From: Karstenula rhodostoma CBS 690.94
Taxonomy: Eukaryota > Ascomycota > Dothideomycetes > Pleosporales > Didymosphaeriaceae
Reading direction: 5' to 3'
Assembly (NCBI GenBank): GCA_010093485.1
Contig: MU001503.1
Span: 1,509,132-1,573,131, forward strand
Length of the DNA stretch: 64,000 nt
In this document: piece after piece, positions 20,309 to 31,739 of the stretch
How positions within the stretch are numbered: position 1 is the stretch's first letter
Layout: the number at the start of each line of letters is the position of its first letter
Notes under the pieces: generated by a model
The model's database searches: none
What the model saw: only the letters and a program-made list of their open reading frames with translations
Told to the model about the DNA's origin: nothing
Position numbers and translations under genes: made by a program

Positions 20309-22259
20309 TCAAAGCGGAGGGTCGACCTCCACCTTCGGACCTGAGTAGCTGTTCTTCGCGTACAACAGGTAATACCCGACGCTGAAAGATGCCACGCCTG
20401 CCGTCACGACTACAGCCCAGTTCATCTGTGACGGGTCCACGACCCTGAACTTGTTCGGCCAGAAGCTGAAAAAGATGAGCAAGACTAGATAGCAGCATGC
20501 AACGACGTTGTTGGCTGTGCCTAGCCATCCCTTCAGACGCCAGGGACCCCACCCCAGACTCCTGTCGAACGTCTCGTCGGCTTGTGCGTTAGAGCTGAAA
20601 GCGGTAAGACCCGAGTTGGGGTCGTCCATGTCGCCGCGGAAGCGTCGCCATAAGAGAAGGCCAATGGCAAGGAGATAGGAGATGTAGAAGCCCTCTAGCA
20701 CGAGGGAAATGGTGCCGTTGAAGGCGGCATTGTTGCCAACATTGATAAGCGCGAGGAGGGCGGAGAGTGTGGTTACGACGAGGATGGCGTTAACAGGGAT
20801 AGTCGTACGTGGGTCAATCTGCGTTGTGTCAGTGAAGTCCCATCTACGCGAATTTCTTTTTCACCTTTTGAAGAGTTGGCGAAAATGGCAGTCCGAGATC
20901 TCGTGCGAATGACCATGTCATACGCGACGCAGCTGCCAGGCAACCCATCGCGCTACAGAATTCCAAAGAGATGATTATGACGGTCATGATAGTCGCTCCG
21001 ACTACAGATCCGGTTGCATACTCGAATATGCGCATAAATATTGGTGTTGTTGAGTTGGTGTCTTTCAATAATGCCTGGATGTTGGGAGCACTGAATAGCA
21101 CCGATATGAGCATGCCAAGGGCGAGACAACCGTTGATACCTAGACTGAGAAGCATTGAGCGCGCAACGTCCGTACTGGCATTTCTGACCTCTTCTGACAT
21201 CTAACAATATTAGCGGCTACCATACACGCCGTACAGACTCTCGCTTACGTGCACTGCAGAGTCCGTTCCGACAAATGCCAGAGCGTTCCCTTGTAGGCCG
21301 ATAAAGAATGCCAAAGCGCTCGTTCTCCATTGTCCCTCGTTGTTGAATGTGGTGAAGATCTCTTTGGCGGAGTGATGAGAGCCGGTCAGGTAAACCAGTG
21401 GTATGAGAATACCAAAGAAACCAAGAACGTGGATGACAAGCACGATCACTTCAATAGTGGGTAGCGCTCCGCTGACAAACACATTGATGAAGACACACAG
21501 TAGCAAGACCGCCCACAGGAGCAGTGTACCATGCCACAGTTCCCGAACGTAGTTGGGATGACTCAGAGAAACAAGACCCAACGTTAGATCTGCAACGAAG
21601 AAGCATACAGATGTCAACGCCGCAATCCACCCAATCACAGTCAGCCAGCCTTCAAAAGTCAGTAATTTTCTTCGGTGCGACAGCAAAAGAGGAACCTAAG
21701 CTCACCAGTGATATAGCTGAAGAATCTTTTACAAGATCGCGGCGCGAGTAGTGACACCCAATGGTATTGACCACCGGCAGTCGGAATTGCACTCGAGAGC
21801 TCACCTATGGCAATGAACACAGAGATGTTGCCAAACCATACCAAAAGAAATCCATATATCAGGCCGGCGGGACCGCCACTGATCTGATCAGCGATGAAAT
21901 GCGGGTCGTATTGCGCATACTCACTTGTTGAAACCGATCGAGAACACGCTGTGACAAATTAGCATGTCGAAGAAGAAGGGGTTGAAGCAATATCATACAC
22001 TAATATGCTCTCCCACGTGCACATGAGGCCGCATGACAGCCCTGTCATGCTCACCAACCCGAAGCGACGCTGAGATCGTTAGGTGATCCTCTTTGTCATG
22101 GATAGAGGTACTCACCTTCAACACTTGCTCCTTCCCCACTCGGGCCAGTTCATACCTGTCACGGTCGAAGCTTGCGGGCTTCGCCTCTGACAGAGAGCCG
22201 CCACCTCTCCGGCGGACACCATCATCGTCCAGCGTCTGAAACTCCAGCACCTTCTCCAT
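20309..22259 (-). CDS. Amino-acid/polyamine permease (APC family)
   Basis: Seven exons: 22259-22116, 22069-21999, 21948-21925, 21878-21706, 21649-21249, 21200-20865 and 20818-20309. All six introns are 46-56 nt with GT...AG ends, and the product is 552 residues. A hydrophilic head precedes the transporter start (FGLVSMTGLSCGLMCTWES), the unwound first helix region (VVFSIGFNNGGPAGL) and the diagnostic AIPTAGGQYHWVSLLAP of fungal GABA/choline/amino-acid permeases. About twelve membrane segments follow, including FVGTDSAVHMSEEVRNAS in the usual place of the loop after the sixth to seventh helix. The third exon is only 24 nt. Length is normal. Substrate cannot be assigned; the AIPTAGGQYHW group includes GABA (Uga4-type) and choline carriers. 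Confidence 0.92.
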
Positions 22260-24075
22260 GGTGGAATGGGACGCAGGTGTCTGTGAGCCTCGTAGGCTCA
22301 GCTACAGAGGTCCCGCGGGCGAAGGATATACCGGCGACCGGGCACTAACGACGTTCGCCGCGTCGACTACGACTGGCAAAGGGGTGGAGTTGCAAGGAGA
22401 ATACGAGTGCCCTGTCGTACAGAGCACATGCAATGCAAGTCAATCTGGAGTCAACTTGATCTGTCCTGTCAGTGTAGAGGTAACGTCAACCATGTGCGCC
22501 GTCAGCTCATTTAAACTGCGGACGGCGCCCACAACACCGCTCGGCAGGAAGAACGGCACATATTCCACGGAAGTCTGCTAGGCCGGATACCCACTCAGCT
22601 GCTTGCAAGCGTAGAAGCGTGGGAAAGCTGCAGAAGACAGGTAACAGGCTTGACATATCGTACTGCGTCTTGAGACCTGTGTCGTTACGCCATGGCTCAA
22701 GCTGATTTGCTGATTACGTCGCACCACTAGACGCATCGACAAGGCACTTTGCGATGGTATGCATCGGTGGATATCCCTTGCTCGTCTCGAAGCCTACCAG
22801 TCTCATTCTGCGAATCATGTAATTTCCCGACTGCGTTAGCGAGTACAAGACATGCTGACTGGCCCCAAGCAGCACTAGATGGCGCTCCTGCACCATCGCA
22901 CCGCGGAGCTGAGGGGTTGAGCGACAAGTCTAGCTCCTCGCCAACGGCTACCGATGATGAAGGGCAAACTCTGCTCCATCTCTTGTCGCACACTGACGGG
23001 CTTGTGGCATGTTGAGTCGTTGCCAGGGACTCGGCCCGTCAGACAGCCGTAGGATACAGAAGGGCCCGCAGATGGCAGTGGTACAAGAGAGGACAGGTTT
23101 CGTGGGTCCAGGAGGTGGTTGGAATGAGGATGCGGAGAATTAGGACTGATCGGCTGCAGACGTGGTGAATTAGGACGGACTAGCACCCGATGGCGCTTAG
23201 CGTCCCACGTGGGAGACATCCTCACAACCTGGGCCAGAACGCCACCCACATGCGCGACCCCAGCACCCTACCTTTGTACCATCGCCAGGCCATCACCGTC
23301 GTCTACCCGCACGGCTAGCCCGACCCAGTAGCAGTACGAGCCGCCATCTCAGAGACCGTTGAGTGAGACGGCTACACATGGGGATGACGAGCGCTTCTTT
23401 GCAAGGCAACGTTGGGGTAGGTTTCATCTTTGCTGATTTAGTCAAGGGCGTCGTTCCATCTGGAAGCACACCAAGCCATTCGATGAGGTGGCAACAATCA
23501 GCTCCAAGTACGCGCCGCTGGCGTGTAGCGCCCAGGTACCAAGGGCTTCACGTCCGCGGCTACTTCAACGCCGACGTTGCTGCAGTGGAGAGAGAATCAC
23601 TCGGTCGATACAGGACCCCTTGTTGGTGCATTTTCTAGCTTGCAGTACCTCTAACAATAGATCCATCTCTCGAGGCTGGAATCCTCGGATAAAACCGGCG
23701 CTCTTGAATTGACTTCAAGCAGGCCGCTGCTCTCGTGCAGTATTCTCGTTCACCACCGTGGGGCTGCGTGGTGCAAGAACCGTCCGAGCGATGGTCTTGG
23801 CAGAGGCAACGCGCCGCCGATGCTGGAACAAGCCTCGTGATCAGAAGCCAATAGGACGAACATGGGATCGCGCAACATTCCTGACAAAGTCCTATCGCGA
23901 GTATCGACACCTATGTCGACATATTTCAAAGTACACAGAACGTGACATTCAGCACTGATTGTGAGGTCTTCGCGTGCTTTAGCAACATTCAGTACACAGC
24001 ATTGGAATCGGAGCGGATATTAGGTCGACATTTGCTCAAGGCACACACATACGACTACAACGCATATCACATACT
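22260..24075. other. Long intergenic region, no gene seen
   Basis: 1.8 kb upstream of the permease and downstream of the rhodopsin-like gene. Both strands have ORFs of 60-125 codons but without domains, sensible splice joins or biased composition. Confidence 0.45.
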
Positions 24076-25687
24076 CTATATCTTCGGACCGAGCTCCTGC
24101 TTCCCCAGCACCTCAATCTCATCGCCACCGCTCTCCCTCCTCTCGCTTTTCCGATCCTCCCACTCCGCACAAACAACCGTAGTCTTCACGATCTTCGCCT
24201 GACTCCCCGTACTCTCCACATCCCACCTCCCCTCACCTCCAGTCACCTCCGCACTAATCTCCACATCCACATTCCCATCCGTCCGCTTCGGCCCGCCAGG
24301 CAGCCCGCTCGCAGAATTCGCATGGCTCGTGTTCTCGCTGAGCATAGGCAGGAACCGGCGTATCGCATTCTCGGCCTGGCTCGGCCGGTGCCGTTTCTCC
24401 GGGGAGTGCGCGGTGTGGGAATGGCTGGAGCCAAGCTTGAAGGAGGACGTCTTGCTGCGGTTGCGCGAGTAGCCCAGCTCCGAGGGTGTGCCTCGACGGC
24501 GGAATTCGTCGGCGCCGTACATGCCTGATGGAAGCGACTCCAGCAGCGGGCGGAGATAGGGAACGCAAGACGTGATTATAGTGACGCATTCGATGACTTG
24601 GGCGGTGAGTGTCCATTTCCAGAGCGCGCGGGTGATGTTGGGGTCGTCGAAGGCCGGGGTGTAGGCCAGTTGGATGGCCGTGGCTATGATGTCCCTCCTC
24701 CAGGTTAGTATGCGCGCGAAGGAACTTTGGAGGTTGGGAAACGTACAGTGATCGTGCGCCAAAGAAGCCTATGATGGTAATCTTCTTGCTCAGACTCATC
24801 TGCAGCGTAAAGATAACATGCATTGGAAAGCATATCAAGCATAAATCGGTAATGATATTGAAAGCGCCGAAAGAGCGCCAGAAGCCAGCCTAGTTCTTGT
24901 CAGTCGACAGTCCCGGGAGCCTTGAGTCCTGGAGTGGCATACCACGCTAAGACAGTGAGCGTCTTCCCCCAGAAATTGCCATGGCTTCTGCGGCCCGCAT
25001 TGAAATGCAGCAACGAGTTCTGTCACTACGCCCCACAGAGCAATAAACACTGTGAGTACCCATCCGAATTTGTGGTGCGAGTGGGAAGCAGTGAGTAGCA
25101 TGAGCAGCGAGATGATGGACAGCTTGGCCAAGGTGAGGGTGGCGATGTAGAGCAGCTTATTCGCATATTCGGCCTGCACTCATGAGCGAGGTACCCCGGA
25201 GAGTATGGGGGTATGAGATCGACGGCATCATGCAAGATGGGAGGCTGAATACGAGAGAGCACAAGCAAACATACCTTCTGGTAAGCCACCAGGCTGTCAC
25301 CGGACAACTCATCTCTGTTTCTCCCGAGCCCATACTGCGTCTGCATGACAACAGCGACTCCAGAGCCTACGCTCGCCAACTACACAATCGCATCAGTACC
25401 CGCATCGTCGCCAAGTTCGGATGTCTCGAGTCTGGGCGCGCATACGCCAATTCCATCCCCCACTCCAGTACGAAACGCAGCAAACATACCAGGGCCCCGA
25501 CAACCAAATAATCATCAACGTCTATCCTCCTCCTCAACGCCCTCTTCGTCCCCAGCCGCGTGCTCACAGCGAGGAAACTCGTCACGAGCAGCACCCACGT
25601 AACAACATCAAGAAACGGACCCAAGTCGCCATGCGACCCGGGATGTCGCGCCACGGACGTCTTCACCTCGGCGGGAAAAGCAATCAT
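24076..25687 (-). CDS. Fungal rhodopsin-domain integral membrane protein
   Basis: Five exons, 25687-25490, 25379-25275, 25173-24943, 24889-24747 and 24694-24076, encode 431 residues. About seven membrane segments are visible, beginning FLDVVTWVLLVTSFLAVSTRL with the typical RRIDVDDYLVVGAL after it, then YANKLLYIATLTLAKLSIIS, WVLTVFIALWGVVTELVAAF with the conserved FQCGPQKPW, FNIITDLCLICFPMHVIFTL and RALWKWTLTAQVIECVTIIT. This order matches the fungal rhodopsin-like/PTH11-related family of orphan plasma-membrane receptors, whose ligands are mostly unknown. The C-terminal 140 residues are a hydrophilic Ser/Arg-rich cytosolic tail. The exon 4-5 join has two possible acceptors three bases apart; the one used aligns best with the family. 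The gene has no CFEM domain. Confidence 0.85.
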
Positions 25688-26786
25688 ACTCGCATCCTTA
25701 TCGCGATGTGAATCATGCCAAAGCGCAGCTCACCACCGGCAGGCCTCGAGGTCAATCAGTCAGAGCAGCCGGGGTGGGGGGAGATATTTCCTGGATATGG
25801 GAGCTGTGCTGAGCGAGCGCGGGCGGGCCGTGATGCGAGCGAGAGCTGAGTGGCAGGTAGGGTATGGGGGAGGCGTTCACTAGCAGGCATGGCAAGGGGG
25901 AGGGCATTTCACGGCGGGCAGAGGGCACGGCGGGCTGTGTTTAGAGGGGAGTGACTTGCTTGAGTGACGCTGGCTGGAGAGCAAAGGGAGGGAGCATCGC
26001 ACATGAGTCTAGCGAGGGCGTCCTGGAGAGACGGCTACGTTGGCGTGCGCGTTGTACGGCGGGTTGTTGGTCGATAAGTCGCATGCAAGGACGGCGGAGC
26101 GTGCGGAGGTGCGAGGCCAAAGAATGCCCGGCCCCGCTGCGTTGGCCTTGTGCGACAAACGTCCCTCGTCGACTACGCTCGCTCGCTGTCGTGGATTTTG
26201 CGGCTTTCCACACTCACACCCACAGCCGAAACCTTCAGCTTCCACTTGCTATCTCGCTTGGTGCGAGAGCTTCGGATTCAAGCGCCATGCAGCCAGTCGT
26301 GTGTCACCGCGTCTGTACTGCGAAATTGGAGGGACAGGCGGGTCCCAACTTGAATGCTGTGGAACGTAGCGATGCAAGTACGAGCTAACGTGAGTGTTGC
26401 GGCGTAAGTGTGTCACTTGATGTCCGATGACCTGGCTTTGCGGTCCAGAACAGACATAGTGCCAGCTCAGTATGGCCGAGGAGCGTTCACGACGTCGCAT
26501 CTGATATCTCTCGAAGTCAATTGTAAGCAAGCAAAGTAACAAAGGAACCTCCCTGTGGTTGCGGAGTGGGTATCAGAGAAAGATGATTGTCATTTGATCG
26601 GTAGAGACAGAGGACGGTCATACTATTCCACAACATATCTCATCGCTCATTGAGCACCTCATACGGAACTATCGCCGAAGCTGTGACATGACGCACAATT
26701 CCTTCTCGACTAGTAACTGTCAGCTCGGTCTGTAGTTCTGCCCGACCAACACTCACCTAGCTGCGTACCTCGATGGGATTGTCCAG
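25688..26786. other. Intergenic, no gene seen
   Basis: Upstream flank of the rhodopsin-like gene. G-rich tracts near 25765-25925 on the plus strand. No credible gene. Confidence 0.45.
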
Positions 26787-27092
26787 TTACGTCTCCACCA
26801 CAGGAGCATGGCGACGATCGATATCCTGTGATCTACTTAGTTGCACGTCCCGACGTTTCTATTGTCCACGTGATTGGGGCCCGCGAATTCCCGAGGAAGT
26901 ACGCTTCCCCTTCACATGATGCGAACTCACTGCAACAGCTTCGACAGATGGGACTCCGCGACCATTCACATGACCCGGCGGCTTGATAGGACGGTGCCAA
27001 TCCGGGGTTGCGCGCCGGTCATTGGAAACAGGTGCAGCAAAGCCGCCCGCAAGGAGTGCGCTGAGAGACAGCAAAATAGCAAAAGACCGCAT
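26787..27092 (-). CDS. Small secreted protein with dibasic sites
   Basis: The ATG at 27092 opens a strong signal peptide (MRSFAILLSLSALLAGGFAAP). I prefer two exons, 27092-26931 and 26825-26787 (intron 105 nt, GTGAGT, a CAACTAAG branch sequence, CACAG), giving 66 residues ending RRHAPVVET. Without splicing the ORF runs to 26859 and gives 77 residues. Either way the mature part is short, lacks cysteines, and has Arg-Arg sites (NDRRATP and, if spliced, DIDRRHAP), candidates for Kex2 cleavage. It lies 655 bp downstream of the UstYa-like gene on the same strand. It could be a peptide precursor or a small secreted effector-like protein, but there are no repeated cores, so this is speculation. Confidence 0.45.
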
Positions 27093-27747
27093 ATTGACTG
27101 TCGACGGGAATGATTTCAAAGTTTCAAGCCTGTCGATTCGCAGCTGCCAGACCGACGGCTTTTGAATACAACGCTTCGCCCCGTTCCCGTCCAACACGCT
27201 CACTCTCAGCTGAGGCCCCCATTTTCAGATACATTGTCGGGTGAGAGGCTGCAACTCGTGACGGCATCCCACAGCCACCAACCGCAGATCCCGCTCTATC
27301 GAATTCGTGGATCAGGCGGTGCTTCGGGAGGGAGAAGTCGCACGAGCATGTTCCCAACGCCCGGTACAGCCGAATGATCGGATCTGAGCGGCTTTATTGG
27401 GGGCGAGACGACGGAGAAAGGTGCCGAATATAGTATTCTCAGAGCGAAATGGTCTGCCTGAAAGACCGGGAATGCTCGGAATGAGCAATATTGGTGCTCT
27501 GCGAGGAGTCTGCATGACCGACTGTGGGAATTATGCCTTGAGCAGGGCCTATCAATCATGTATGCACTGCCTCGCTGGAATACGAACTCGCGCAACCTTT
27601 CTTCTATGCGAAACCAATGGAAGACTTTCCTCCGCGTGCCTGGCCCAACGAACGCGTACACTGGCTGTTGTCGTTCGGGAAAACATGCTGCATGAACGCG
27701 TGGAGACAGCGCCCATCGGAACTGCGATGATCTGGCATCCCGATGTT
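27093..27747. other. Intergenic, no gene seen
   Basis: Between the small secreted gene and the UstYa-like gene. Long ORFs on both strands here run antisense to, or beyond, the UstYa-like gene and look like frame shadows. Confidence 0.45.
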
Positions 27748-28697
27748 TCAAAACACCACTCTATCATCGGACTCCTTTGGTTCATACGGGTCTTTGTGAC
27801 CATGATACTCGAAGTACGCCTCCATGACTGGACGGTAAGGCGAGTCCTGCGGACAGTGGCCGAATACCTCCAGGGTGTTGGTCGCCTCGCGGTAATCATC
27901 GAAGTCATGGCAAGCTTGCTGGTCAGGCCGCGTAGCCCAAGCCGTCAGCTTGTTCCAATCACGACACTTTCGAAGCTGGCCATCGCCCACATGATGAGCA
28001 ACCAAAGCGGGCATGGGTGTATCGTCGGCTGTGCACATGACATCCTGTCGCAGACCGTCCAGGCAGTGGAATAGGTGGCTAAGGGTGAATGTGCGGTTGT
28101 CTTGGTTGTGCTTGGAGACGATTGCCTTGCGGATGAGTTTCTGGGAGAGTAAGTCATAGCTGGTATGGGAGGTGTTAGGTAGTAGGTGAATTTACCAAGC
28201 AATGGAGATCGTGGAAGCCCTTGATGTAGTATATGCTACGCTCGGTGTCCCACGGGAAGCGCGTCGATGGCCCGAGACCGACTTGTTCTGCGAAGTCATC
28301 GTGTAGGGATATCGCCATGGGATTTGTGTCGATTGCGTCCCAGTTGGCATCCGTGATTTCATCGCTGATGTTTGGGTTCCAGTAGTCGGAGTATGAGTGG
28401 AAAGGGGCCATGGTATCGAAGGTGATGCCACCTGCTGTCGTTAGGAAGGAGCAAGATGCGAATCGACTACTTACTATATTTTGTTTTTCCACTATCGCGA
28501 GATGTGTCGCAGATCCGAGTGCTGTCGGTCAGGAGTAGAACATTGACGGCAAGAGATACCAATAGAGCTGCTATGCACACCGCGAAGGCTGAGCAAGAAG
28601 TTGTTTTTCGGGAACCATCCTCGCCTGAGATGAATGCCTTCTCTTTTCCTTCATCCTCGTCAATCCTGCTCAAAGGTTGGTACTGCTTCTTCGCCAT
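27748..28697 (-). CDS. UstYa-like (DUF3328) membrane oxidase
   Basis: Three exons, 28697-28475, 28434-28196 and 28140-27748, encode 284 residues. One membrane segment sits at about residues 36-56 after a charged head with KKQYQPLSRIDEDE, as usual for the family. The two diagnostic HxxHC motifs are present: HDLHC at 149-153 and HLFHC at 176-180, the latter followed by LDGLRQDVMCTAD. UstYa-type proteins are known to catalyse oxidative steps, often cyclisation, on ribosomal peptides such as ustiloxins, and on other metabolites. The second intron falls right after the first HDLHCL motif. Neighbours are a small secreted protein downstream and a divergent GNAT, so a very small peptide-modifying locus is conceivable but unproven. 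All conserved motif residues I know of are intact. Confidence 0.87.
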
Positions 28698-29462
28698 GGC
28701 CGATATGTCTTGTCTGGTGATGATGCACGCGCCAGCAGAGACTCAGCTGTTTGATTCAAGCTCCTGTGCCACAACGACATTTTCGCCACAGCGTGGCTCA
28801 GCCGGTTGCCCTAACAGAAGCTCCATCCCCAAGGTGTTTCGACGAGAAGACCGGATATGAGGTGATCATCTTCGTTTGCGCCATTACCGTCTTTTCCCTC
28901 ATCCTCTCACCTCCAGCTGCCTCGGCGCCCGTCCAGCCTCCGAGCTCGGACCACAGATGAATAGGCTACGCGCCGGCATCGGCTCCCTCCCGTCGCGTCC
29001 TTACCTCGGCACCACCGTCGCCACTCGCGCTGTAGTACGCGCGTAACCACGCTCCAAACTGTTGCAGCGAGAAGGTCGGTCGCCGTGGTCGTGAAACCAC
29101 GCGTGCAACAGCGCTAGACCCCAAACAGCAGCTGCCTTTTCGAGCCTGGCCGCGCCCTTCCTATCTACACACTTGTCCACCGCGTGAGCTGCGCGCGAGA
29201 GCTGTGCCTCGTTTCGGCAGTGACCACGCCCCGGTGACTAGGTCGCCAGCCTCGTTTCCGTCAATCCATCAAAATTAAGCCCTTGTTATCGCAAGAGGGC
29301 ATTGCAGGCGAGAGTGAAGGTTTGCGGGCCTGCTGTTTTGAGAGTGTCGTGAGGGCGTCTGACTTGGTTCAATGCAGGACGTTTTTCCGCGGAGAGGCAC
29401 GTGAAGGACGCATTCATAAGCTCGGCGGGCGCTGCAGGATGGGATTGCTCCTGGAACCCGAG
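28698..29462. promoter_or_regulatory. Divergent promoter region, UstYa-like and GNAT
   Basis: 765 bp between two divergent start codons. No operator recognised. The GNAT frame is open upstream of the chosen start to about 29283, so part of this region could be coding if a farther start is used (ATG at 29439). Confidence 0.4.
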
Positions 29463-30259
29463 ATGGCGGCCTCCTTCGTCGTGAGAGAGATGAAGACCAA
29501 GGCCGAAATGGACGCCATCATGGATGTCATCTGGACGGCCAACTACGACCCGTACGATACGTACGCTCAGCTGTTCTTCCCTGTCTTGGGCTACACGGCT
29601 TCTGCCCGCGAGGCCGCCATGGCGGAATCGAAGGATAGGTTTTGGGAAACCCACAACAGCACGCCTACGAGCAATTGGTTCTACGTCGAGAACGTCACGA
29701 CTGGGCAGGTGGTCGGGTGTGCACAGTGGGAGATACACACTCAGAACCCGTTCAAAGCGGGGGCGCCCACGCCGCGAGCACCGTGGTGGCCGGAAGGCGA
29801 GTACCGGGACTTCTGCGAGGAGATCGTCAGGCAGGTGTATACGCCGAGGACGAACTGGATGCGGAGGCCTCACTTGGGTGCGTACGGCTGACATGCTGCT
29901 TGGCTGATGCTGACGCGATCGTGGTAGCGCTCAACTGGATGGCGGTGCTGCCGACATGCCGGGGAAAGGGCATCGGCTCGCTGTTGATGAGCATCGGGAC
30001 GGAGCGTGCGGACGCGCTCGGTGTGGAGTGCTGGATGGAGGCTTCGGGCATGGGGAAGAAGCTGTACGAGAAGCATGGGTTTCGCTCGCTGTTCAAGATG
30101 CACTTCGATATGGAGAGGAAGAATGCGAGCGATGTGTGGAGGAAGTGCATGCATGAGCTGACTCCGACTTCAGTCTATCCTATGTGGAGGCCTAAGCATG
30201 GGATCTGGGAGTTGGAAGGAGATTCGATCCAGTTTCCGTGGGAGCGTGGTGCTGCTTGA
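29463..30259 (+). CDS. GNAT-family N-acetyltransferase
   Basis: Two exons, 29463-29877 and 29928-30259, encode 248 residues; the 50-nt intron (GTGCGT...GTAG) joins RRPHL to ALNWMAVLPTCRGKGIG in frame. That last stretch is GNAT motif A: the strand LNWMAVLP followed by the acetyl-CoA pyrophosphate loop CRGKGIG, then helix SLLMSIGTERADALG. The next part, ECWMEASGMGKKLYEKHGFR, is the motif B strand and the typical YEKHGF turn. The N-terminal half carries the helical substrate-binding region with an acidic face. ATGs at 29439 and 29463 are both possible; I chose the one nearest the start of the conserved fold. The substrate is unknown; proteins of this layout are common, poorly studied fungal acetyltransferases. 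Confidence 0.85.
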
Positions 30260-31007
30260 GGGACGGGTGTGGCATTCAGGCGTCTGGCGTTTTGATATCT
30301 TTGGACCTCTTCTTGACTTGGTATAAACATCCACTGTTTCTGCATCTTATAGTTGGACCCGTCCCACTCCGTCGTGCGCCCCAGTCCTAGCAACTACAAT
30401 CCTCATCGCCAGCCTACTGATCTGCCCCCCGTCAGCATCATCCTCTCGCCTCATCCAGACCCCCTCTCCACGCCTCCCAAACGCTTTACCATTCCTAACC
30501 GCTCGCACCTATCACTACCAACCCAGCCCACCCAACCTTGGCCTTTTATAAAAGATGGGAAAGGGATGGAGAAGAAGAGGGATATTTATAATCTGCGCTT
30601 CGATCCCATCCACCCGGCTACGTGGAGAGCGGGGGCGGAGGGGGCATGGATTGTGTGGTGCCGGTGCGGAGGGGGCGTGGTGGGTGGATGGGATTTTTTA
30701 GGGTTGTGGGTGGGGAACTGGGGAGGAGGGGATGGATGAAGGTGAGTACGAGTATGGTTTGGAGACGATGGGCGCCATGATATCATTCTGAACGTGGGAG
30801 CCGCGGTCTGGCGTGAAGCGTACTCGAATTATCGTCCTCGCTTACAGGATAAAAGGGCCAGTTCCACCGGTGGTGATGCTACCTGGGAATATCGCGGTGG
30901 CCGACGCTTCCACCATCGCGAGAACAGTCCGCGTCTCATACTCCAACAACGCCGCCTACCCGTCTTCCATATCCCACACCTCCTTCACAAACCTCCAAAG
31001 AGAACCC
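30260..31007. other. Intergenic, no gene seen
   Basis: Between the GNAT stop and the last exon of the Cys-rich gene. A G-rich tract lies at about 30628-30742. Short low-complexity ORFs only. Confidence 0.45.
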
Positions 31008-31534
31008 CTAGCACCACCGGCACCCCTGGCAATCCTATCCCCGTCAGCCCCAGGTTCTCACACGTTGACTCAACACTTACATTCCAGTTGGTATGGCACG
31101 TCTCCATATAGCACACCTTGGAGCAGCCCCAACTATTGACCGGACACTTCCACTGCACCCCTATTAGCTCTCCCCCCCATATCATCTCATCTCAACGCGT
31201 GAAAGACATACCTTCTTGCACTCAATGTAGATGCCCGCGCAGTCCTTGCCGCAGGGTTCTTGTCACGCGTTAGCATACCTTCCCGTGAGGGGACAAGGCG
31301 GCTTTTCATACTGCAGTACTGCGCGTTCGGGCCGGCCCAGATGCACTTTATGGGGTCGGCTGTCTGGTCTAGATCGGCCATCTCGGGGCTGGGGTTGGAG
31401 AGGGGCGCGGACGCGTTGGTGAGGGCGGTGAGGTTCGAGGTGGGAGCGCTGGAGACGGAGGCGTTTGAGGCGAGGGTGGACGCCGGGGTGAAGAGGGCGA
31501 GGAGGGTCAGCGTGAGATGCTGGAGGAGATGCAT
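31008..31534 (-). CDS. Cys-rich secreted protein, effector-like
   Basis: Four exons, 31534-31312, 31258-31212, 31152-31081 and 31025-31008, encode 119 residues. The ATG at 31534 opens a signal peptide (MHLLQHLTLTLLALFTPAS, cleavage near residue 22). A Ser/Thr/Asn-rich segment with several N-glycosylation sequons follows, then a Cys-rich module: KCIW, QYCKPCGKDCAG, IECKK, KCPVNSWGCSKVCYMETCHTNWN, and a last exon adding GCRWC. That makes eleven cysteines in the last 60 residues. Introns are 53, 59 and 55 nt with CTAAC, CTAAT and CTGAC branch-like sequences. The 18-nt last exon is the weakest join; another acceptor would give a longer tail. No known family is recognised. Confidence 0.65.
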
Positions 31535-31739
31535 CGTGGATGGGGGTCGCGTGGAGGGCGAGGTCGTGGGAGGTAGAGTGGGTGTGTGAGAGTCGAGGCG
31601 GAGGCGGTTAAGTGCTGTGGAAGCGGCGGCGGGTCACGTAATGGCGGAGGTGAAAGGGAAGTTGGGAAGAGCTCGTGCCTCACGGCCGTAGAGGGTACGC
31701 GCCAAATTAAACCTTGATTTTGCTTCGCTATCTCTCCGC

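Noticed and set aside
20079..20348. Plus-strand ORF with Ala-Asn-Val repeats
   Set aside because: Product of the 9-bp tandem array; overlaps the 3' end of the permease on the other strand and has no other support.
27397..28074. 225-codon plus-strand ORF
   Set aside because: Antisense to exon 3 of the UstYa-like gene, whose motifs and splice sites are convincing; no domain in the antisense product.
29283..29462. N-terminal extension of the GNAT
   Set aside because: The frame is open but begins without ATG until 29439, and the extension is not like the conserved fold; start at 29463 preferred, 29439 possible.
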